The position numbers and the translations under genes were made by a program. A DNA stretch of 25,396 bases. It comes from a virus. The stretch spans positions 1 through 25,396 of IMG/VR virus record IMGVR_UViG_3300003702_000015; one strand, written 5' to 3'. The number at the start of each line of letters is the position of its first letter. Within the stretch, counting starts at the first letter, position 1. Shown piece by piece: positions 21,838 through 25,396 of this stretch. The notes beneath the pieces are model-generated. The model had not been told where the DNA came from and did no database searches. It saw nothing but the letters and a program-made list of their open reading frames with translations.

Positions 21838-22879
21838 TGACCTCGACCTCCATAATCATTCCACCTGAATTAATACTTACATAAGTAGAAGCATCTCGTT
21901 CTAATCCAATATCAAAAGTATTAATCCCCTGGTGGACTAAGAAAACGTGTGCCCCGTCTACAAAAGAATACGTTTGGTAAACAGGATCATAGCCCGGTAT
22001 AAGTCCTCGTAATTCTACTCCTTGTAAGTTACCTCCAGAAGTTTCTTTCTTCTGAGCACCTATTTCTACAATAGCTAAAAGATCAACAAGGAAATCAAAG
22101 TTTAATAAATCAATATCTAACCGATTAATTTCCTCCTCTTCTTCTAGAAAATCCTTATCCAGGTCAGGAGCATCTTCAAAAAAATCTCTATCTAAATCTG
22201 TAGAGGTACTTCCTTCTTGTTCTGCTAGAGCTTCTTGAATTTCAGGGGGTCTATTTACAATTAACATGTTGTCAATTAACCCTAAAGTTAAGTTAAGAAC
22301 AACTCCTCGAGTAGGTTTCGATTCGAAAGTAGAAACCATAGTGGCTTGGAAGGGTTGATTTAGTACTTCTGTACCAGCCCATGTCGTTACTGTGATCTCT
22401 CCAGACGCATTTCCACTTGCATCGGGGAGCAGGATCACCAGTGAACGACCAAGCTCATCGACAGTGGTAGTAAAATCTGTACCGCGGATTGCGATCGTAG
22501 CACTGGGCGTACGTATTGATATGTTTTCTTTATTGATTTTACCTAGAGCACCTGTAATGAATCGAGCTGTACCACTCACCATATTTAAGGCTAACTGAGA
22601 TTTATTAGGGTCAGGATCAAAGATGTAGTTATCAATAACTACTTTAGAATGCTCTGTAAGTTTCAGAATAGAAGAATCCAAAAACTCAATAGCCATACGT
22701 CCGTTGCCAGTACGGACGTCGTCATAAGAAAGTATATCTAAGGAAAGCTCTGCAAGGATTTTATCCTTGTTACTTTCCCTTATAACTTCTCCATTTCCAC
22801 GAAACTCGGATATCGTTCCAATTTCAGCTGCATTAATACTGATCCAAGTCCATGAAAGAATCAGCAACCAGAAGCGCAT
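21794..22879 (-). CDS. FecR-domain protein with curlin-like C-terminus
   Basis: A 361-residue exported protein: signal peptide (about 1-17), then a FecR domain with ALNMVSGTARFITGAL (97-112) and RTPSATIAIRGTDFTT (123-138), the core of PF04773. A long acidic linker follows (about 220-260, with ribs of Asp/Glu). The C-terminal 65 residues contain curlin-like steps, HQGINTFDIGLE and VNGAGDNTIAIYQS. In TonB-linked FecR proteins the domain is a periplasmic sensor/anchor; in many bacteria FecR proteins lie beside CHASE2 cyclases, as here. The curlin-like end suggests that the protein joins or seeds the fibre. It overlaps the neighbouring curlin-repeat genes (44 and 19 bases), hence shared translation. 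Domain call strong; role inferred. Confidence 0.85.
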   Translation of the reverse strand: MRFWLLILSWTWISINAAEIGTISEFRGNGEVIRESNKDKILAELSLDILSYDDVRTGNGRMAIEFLDSSILKLTEHSKVVIDNYIFDPDPNKSQLALNMVSGTARFITGALGKINKENISIRTPSATIAIRGTDFTTTVDELGRSLVILLPDASGNASGEITVTTWAGTEVLNQPFQATMVSTFESKPTRGVVLNLTLGLIDNMLIVNRPPEIQEALAEQEGSTSTDLDRDFFEDAPDLDKDFLEEEEEINRLDIDLLNFDFLVDLLAIVEIGAQKKETSGGNLQGVELRGLIPGYDPVYQTYSFVDGAHVFLVHQGINTFDIGLERDASTYVSINSGGMIMEVEVNGAGDNTIAIYQSP

Positions 22880-23547
22880 TGGTCGATATCTATAGTTCCA
22901 TTGGATGTAGCAGCAGTAAGATTAAATACATTAGTACTGGCTGTATCTGTTTGATCTACATCCACGTTATTACTGTTGCCTGTTAATGAAACAATAATCT
23001 CGTGGTCATTGGCTCCAGACTGTACAGTATCTATGTCATTTGAGTTTCCAGAAATGGCCCACTCATTCTTACACCCAATAACATTACACTTGGCATTGAT
23101 GTTATTAGACGTTCCAGTTACAACCAGATCCTGATTCCCTGCTGTGCCAGTGGCTGAATCACCCTGGGTAAAAATAAGGACATTAGAATCACCAGTTGCT
23201 TGGAAATCAAAATCCGAACCTGCTACATCTCCAGTTGCTCCAACTGCCAATGTAGCCACGTTGCTATCTCCAGTTGCTTTGTACGTCCAACTGGTGGAAT
23301 TACCTTGGCTAATACTAGCGGCTAATACGTTTGTATCACCTAGCTGATCAATATCGACAGTCATCCCAGTTCCGCTTAACGAAACCCTTGCTTGAGAAGT
23401 ACCAACTACGTTAGATGCTCCTATCTGATCTATTGTTAATGTGAGACCAGTACCTGTTTGGGTAATATAAATATCATTATCCGCACCAAACACGCTGATT
23501 GAAAAAATACATCCAAAGACACTACTGAGTACCTTTATCAGTTTCAT
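22861..23547 (-). CDS. Curlin-like repeat secreted protein
   Basis: A 228-residue exported protein with a signal peptide (about 1-21, ending SVFG before ADN). It carries degenerate curlin units: ITQTGTGL, IDQIGASN, IDQLGDTN, then TGDSN steps twice, TGTSN, SGNSN and TGNSN, alternating with short strands. It is Asp, Ser, Thr and Asn rich, with few aromatics, as in beta-solenoid or amyloid subunits. Cys pairs (CNVIGC, CASGC at the very end) may form disulfides. It lies between csgG and the FecR gene, overlapping both (26 and 19 bases). It is likely a major or minor subunit of the same fibre as the protein at 21043. Confidence 0.8.
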   Translation of the reverse strand: MKLIKVLSSVFGCIFSISVFGADNDIYITQTGTGLTLTIDQIGASNVVGTSQARVSLSGTGMTVDIDQLGDTNVLAASISQGNSTSWTYKATGDSNVATLAVGATGDVAGSDFDFQATGDSNVLIFTQGDSATGTAGNQDLVVTGTSNNINAKCNVIGCKNEWAISGNSNDIDTVQSGANDHEIIVSLTGNSNNVDVDQTDTASTNVFNLTAATSNGTIDIDQCASGC

Positions 23548-24376
23548 TTTTGTCCTCCACTGGGGCTAATGTAGTATAGTCAAAATCCCAAACTCGAGCT
23601 TCTAACCCTTCCATAACTAGCCCATATACCGCTGCCTCTATTGCAGCCCTTACTGCATAGCCTACAGGCTCATTTTGTGTCTTTCCAGATTCTATTTCCA
23701 CGAGCTCAGTTCCCATCTCAAAAAATCGAAATAAATCTGAACCTAGACCTGTAGATAGAATAGTTTTTGTAGTTGTTACATTAAGTAACACTTCCCCTGT
23801 TTGCACGAGTACTGCACGTAAGGTGACAGTCACTATATCTTCTCGATATTGGTTCTTGAGACCAATTCCAAAATATCTGGCTCCAGATCCCCCCGTTCGA
23901 ATATTGCTATCGTACGCTACAATTCCGCCTTCCAATACCAGGCCCGCGTAGAGTAACGGCTTTAAGGTATTTTCTTTCTCTCCATCATAGGTCTTGCGTG
24001 TATTTACAATGAGCTGACGTTCTCTACTTAGATGATCCAAGCCCGATCGTTCTACAACAACAAACCAACTTCCACGGCCCGCATCTCGTAAGGCTTCAAT
24101 TAATATCTCAAGTCCGCCTTGGGTAACTGCTGTGCTAAAGCTGGCGATATTCTCTTTAGGTTTTCGTTGTCCCGTAAGATCAGGAAACTCGTAAACTGCA
24201 ACAACAGCTTTTTTGTTAGGAAGAGGGAGATTTAGAAGTTGATGAGCAGAACTAGGAACAATCCTGGGACCTTCTGGGCAAATAAAAATACTTATACAGT
24301 TTTTTTGATTCTGGAAAGCAAGCTTAGCGCAGCCCCCCATAAAAAGGATGAGCAATCCTAATATTAAAAATCGCAT
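23522..24376 (-). CDS. csgG: CsgG, curli outer-membrane secretion channel
   Basis: A 284-residue lipoprotein closely matching CsgG: signal peptide with lipobox MGGC (Cys16), VYEFPDLTGQRKP (61-73), FSTAVTQGG (80-88), the ER-x-GL core and the GGSGARYFGIG segment (about 162-172) at the start of the beta-barrel hairpins, then KTILS and a C-terminal helix. CsgG forms a nine-fold pore in the outer membrane that exports unfolded curlin subunits. Against E. coli CsgG (Y51, N55, F56 at the pore constriction) the loop here has one extra residue, with Phe80 kept but Tyr51 and Asn55 replaced. Its ATG overlaps the csgF stop (TAATG). Assignment is firm. Confidence 0.95.
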   Translation of the reverse strand: MRFLILGLLILFMGGCAKLAFQNQKNCISIFICPEGPRIVPSSAHQLLNLPLPNKKAVVAVYEFPDLTGQRKPKENIASFSTAVTQGGLEILIEALRDAGRGSWFVVVERSGLDHLSRERQLIVNTRKTYDGEKENTLKPLLYAGLVLEGGIVAYDSNIRTGGSGARYFGIGLKNQYREDIVTVTLRAVLVQTGEVLLNVTTTKTILSTGLGSDLFRFFEMGTELVEIESGKTQNEPVGYAVRAAIEAAVYGLVMEGLEARVWDFDYTTLAPVEDKNETDKGTQ

Positions 24377-24891
24377 TATCCACTCTCGCTACCACAATCT
24401 ACCCAACAACCCCCAAAACTACCAATAGGTATACTAATCTCTGTAGTTGAAACAATAACCCCATCAAACTGTTCTTCAATAATAAGCGTAATAGTAGTCC
24501 CATCATTTATCCACTTTAGTATATTTCCCTCTAGGTTTATTTCTCCAGCTATAGGGTTTCCTGAGGTAGGAATACCAGAATAATTAAATAACGACTCACT
24601 AATATCTTTGGCAAGGGTAGAATAAATACGCGATTCCAAATTTCGAATAAATTTAGCAAGAACAGTATTTTTTGCTTCACGTTCTACTTCGTCTAAAGTC
24701 TCCTGGATACTTTCTGCCCTCTTATCTGAACGCGTACGCTCTTGTTCGTCGATTGTTAAGTAGTGTGCGGATTGATTAATTCCACTAAAACTAGGATTAC
24801 CAAATCTGTGTACGAGCTCATCAGCAAAAACGTTCTGTGCTAGAGCAAGAACAAGGACTCCGACCCCTGTCTTAATCCTTTCTTTGGTCAT
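24376..24891 (-). CDS. csgF: CsgF, curli assembly factor
   Basis: A 171-residue exported protein: signal peptide (about 1-23, ending VFA before DEL) and the CsgF signature FGNPSFSG (residues 30-37) at the mature N-terminus. In E. coli CsgF this region (FRNPNFGG) plugs into the CsgG pore and forms a second constriction. The middle is helical and charged, the C-terminus strand-rich and ends in two Cys (CWVDCGSESG). In bacteria CsgF links CsgG to the nucleator CsgB at the cell surface. Immediate placement before csgG with a one-base overlap supports the call. A CsgE gene, which usually accompanies these, is not found in the window. Confidence 0.88.
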   Translation of the reverse strand: MTKERIKTGVGVLVLALAQNVFADELVHRFGNPSFSGINQSAHYLTIDEQERTRSDKRAESIQETLDEVEREAKNTVLAKFIRNLESRIYSTLAKDISESLFNYSGIPTSGNPIAGEINLEGNILKWINDGTTITLIIEEQFDGVIVSTTEISIPIGSFGGCWVDCGSESG

Positions 24892-25222
24892 CTCTATCCG
24901 CTTTGGCTACTTTATCAGTATCAATTAAACCTGCGACCCCCAGTAATGTTTTAAGAAGGATGTCTTGTCGAATACTTTGATTGTCTATGGCTCGGATTCG
25001 ATCTATAAGACTAACAAGAATGCCGTATTGACTATCGAGTTTAGTACCAAGTCGCTCTTCCATAGCTTCAAGGCTAGCGATAACTTTATCATCTAAAGTA
25101 TCCACTTTAATTTCTAGACCATCGATAATGCGATTTATGAGCTTCCAGATGAAGAAGCCCAGTCCCAATGCGGCTGCAATAGGAAATCCAACTTCATTGA
25201 TGAAAGTTACGGCGCTTTCCAT
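24872..25222 (-). CDS. Membrane-anchored coiled-coil phage protein (holin-like?)
   Basis: A 116-residue protein with one N-terminal membrane segment (about 10-32, VGFPIAAALGLGFFIWKLIN) and then two helices with heptad spacing (about 40-95), ending in a charged tail. The size and topology (short N-terminal loop, membrane segment, coiled coil) match holin-associated or haemolysin-XhlA-like phage proteins; the family is not certain. It lies at the head of the csgF-csgG overlap chain (20-base overlap with csgF), so its expression is tied to the curli genes. It is not CsgE: it has no signal peptide cleavage site and no conserved CsgE pattern. Confidence 0.75.
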   Translation of the reverse strand: MESAVTFINEVGFPIAAALGLGFFIWKLINRIIDGLEIKVDTLDDKVIASLEAMEERLGTKLDSQYGILVSLIDRIRAIDNQSIRQDILLKTLLGVAGLIDTDKVAKADRDDQRKD

Positions 25223-25243
25223 CGCCCCACATCTCCCATCAAC

Positions 25244-25393
25244 CTACGCGTTTATAGGCTTTGCTCTTTTTTTAGCCTGTCTAAGAGTATCGCCCATAAG
25301 AATACGACGTTTAATAAAAGCTTGTTTATCTTGAGGTAATCGTGCAATAGCCTGTGCCTGCCGTTTAGACACACTATGTTTCTTAAGTTTCAT
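25244..25393 (-). CDS. Small basic protein, 49 residues
   Basis: A complete frame from ATG at 25393 to TAG at 25244 encoding a 49-residue, very basic peptide (MKLKKHSVSKRQAQAIARLP ...; no Asp/Glu-rich part, about a third Lys/Arg/Gln). The upstream ribosome binding site lies outside the window, so the start is uncertain. It is separated by 21 bases from the next gene and runs the same way. Basic peptides of this kind occur next to phage structural or terminase genes. Function unknown. Confidence 0.5.
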   Translation of the reverse strand: MKLKKHSVSKRQAQAIARLPQDKQAFIKRRILMGDTLRQAKKRAKPINA

Positions 25394-25396
25394 GCC

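Noticed and set aside
24872-25222. CsgE
   Set aside because: The protein has an uncleaved-looking membrane segment and coiled coil, no signal peptide and no CsgE pattern.

Overview
The window reads as part of an AT-rich tailed dsDNA bacteriophage genome (Caudoviricetes), probably of a Gram-negative and perhaps marine host. Supporting this are a phage-type family A DNA polymerase, a primase-helicase, RecB/Cas4-like and VRR-NUC-like nucleases, a SNF2 helicase, a DUF3310 protein, a spanin-like pair, very tight gene packing and many small genes with strong GGAGG ribosome binding sites. The spanin-like outer-membrane lipoprotein and the curli secretion genes imply a host with an outer membrane. 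No terminase, portal, capsid or tail gene is visible. I have not computed base composition, but positions 1-1900 look clearly more GC-rich than the rest.

Layout. (1) 1-370 is a control region with eight copies of CTGTACC/GGTACAG, several in inverted pairs, one over the -35 position of a TATAAT promoter. (2) 382-1782 holds three unknown genes, two near-identical terminators and a duplicated translation start. (3) 2033-3142 holds small unknown genes, one a zinc ribbon. (4) 3165-6033 is a MoxR ATPase, an unknown protein and a metallopeptidase/VWA protein. (5) 6011-6610 is a nest of three small membrane proteins, followed by small zinc-binding and hypothetical genes up to 8053. (6) 8132-8542 is a lone minus-strand gene with its own promoter and terminator. 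(7) 8651-16806 is the replication module: polymerase, CsrA-like regulator, primase-helicase, PD-(D/E)XK nuclease, SNF2 helicase and probable accessory DNA-binding proteins, closed by a UUCG terminator. (8) 16967-18845 holds a spanin-like pair, a nuclease and DUF3310.

(9) 25393-18840 is a run of ten minus-strand genes, mostly overlapping, that converges on the plus-strand genes. It contains a membrane/coiled-coil protein, CsgF, the outer-membrane pore CsgG, a curlin-repeat protein, a FecR-domain protein with curlin-like units at its C-terminus, a second curlin-repeat protein, a CHASE2-adenylate/guanylate cyclase, a small membrane protein and an HNH protein.

The most interesting system is this phage-borne curli-like secretion and fibre cassette joined to a FecR protein and a CHASE2 cyclase. 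CsgE, CsgC and CsgD are not seen. A CsrA-family regulator, a protein class that controls biofilm genes in bacteria, sits in the replication module of the same phage. I propose that infection remodels the host envelope, either by making amyloid fibres and a cyclic nucleotide signal or by placing a CsgG pore in the outer membrane late in infection. This is inference from gene content and order only.
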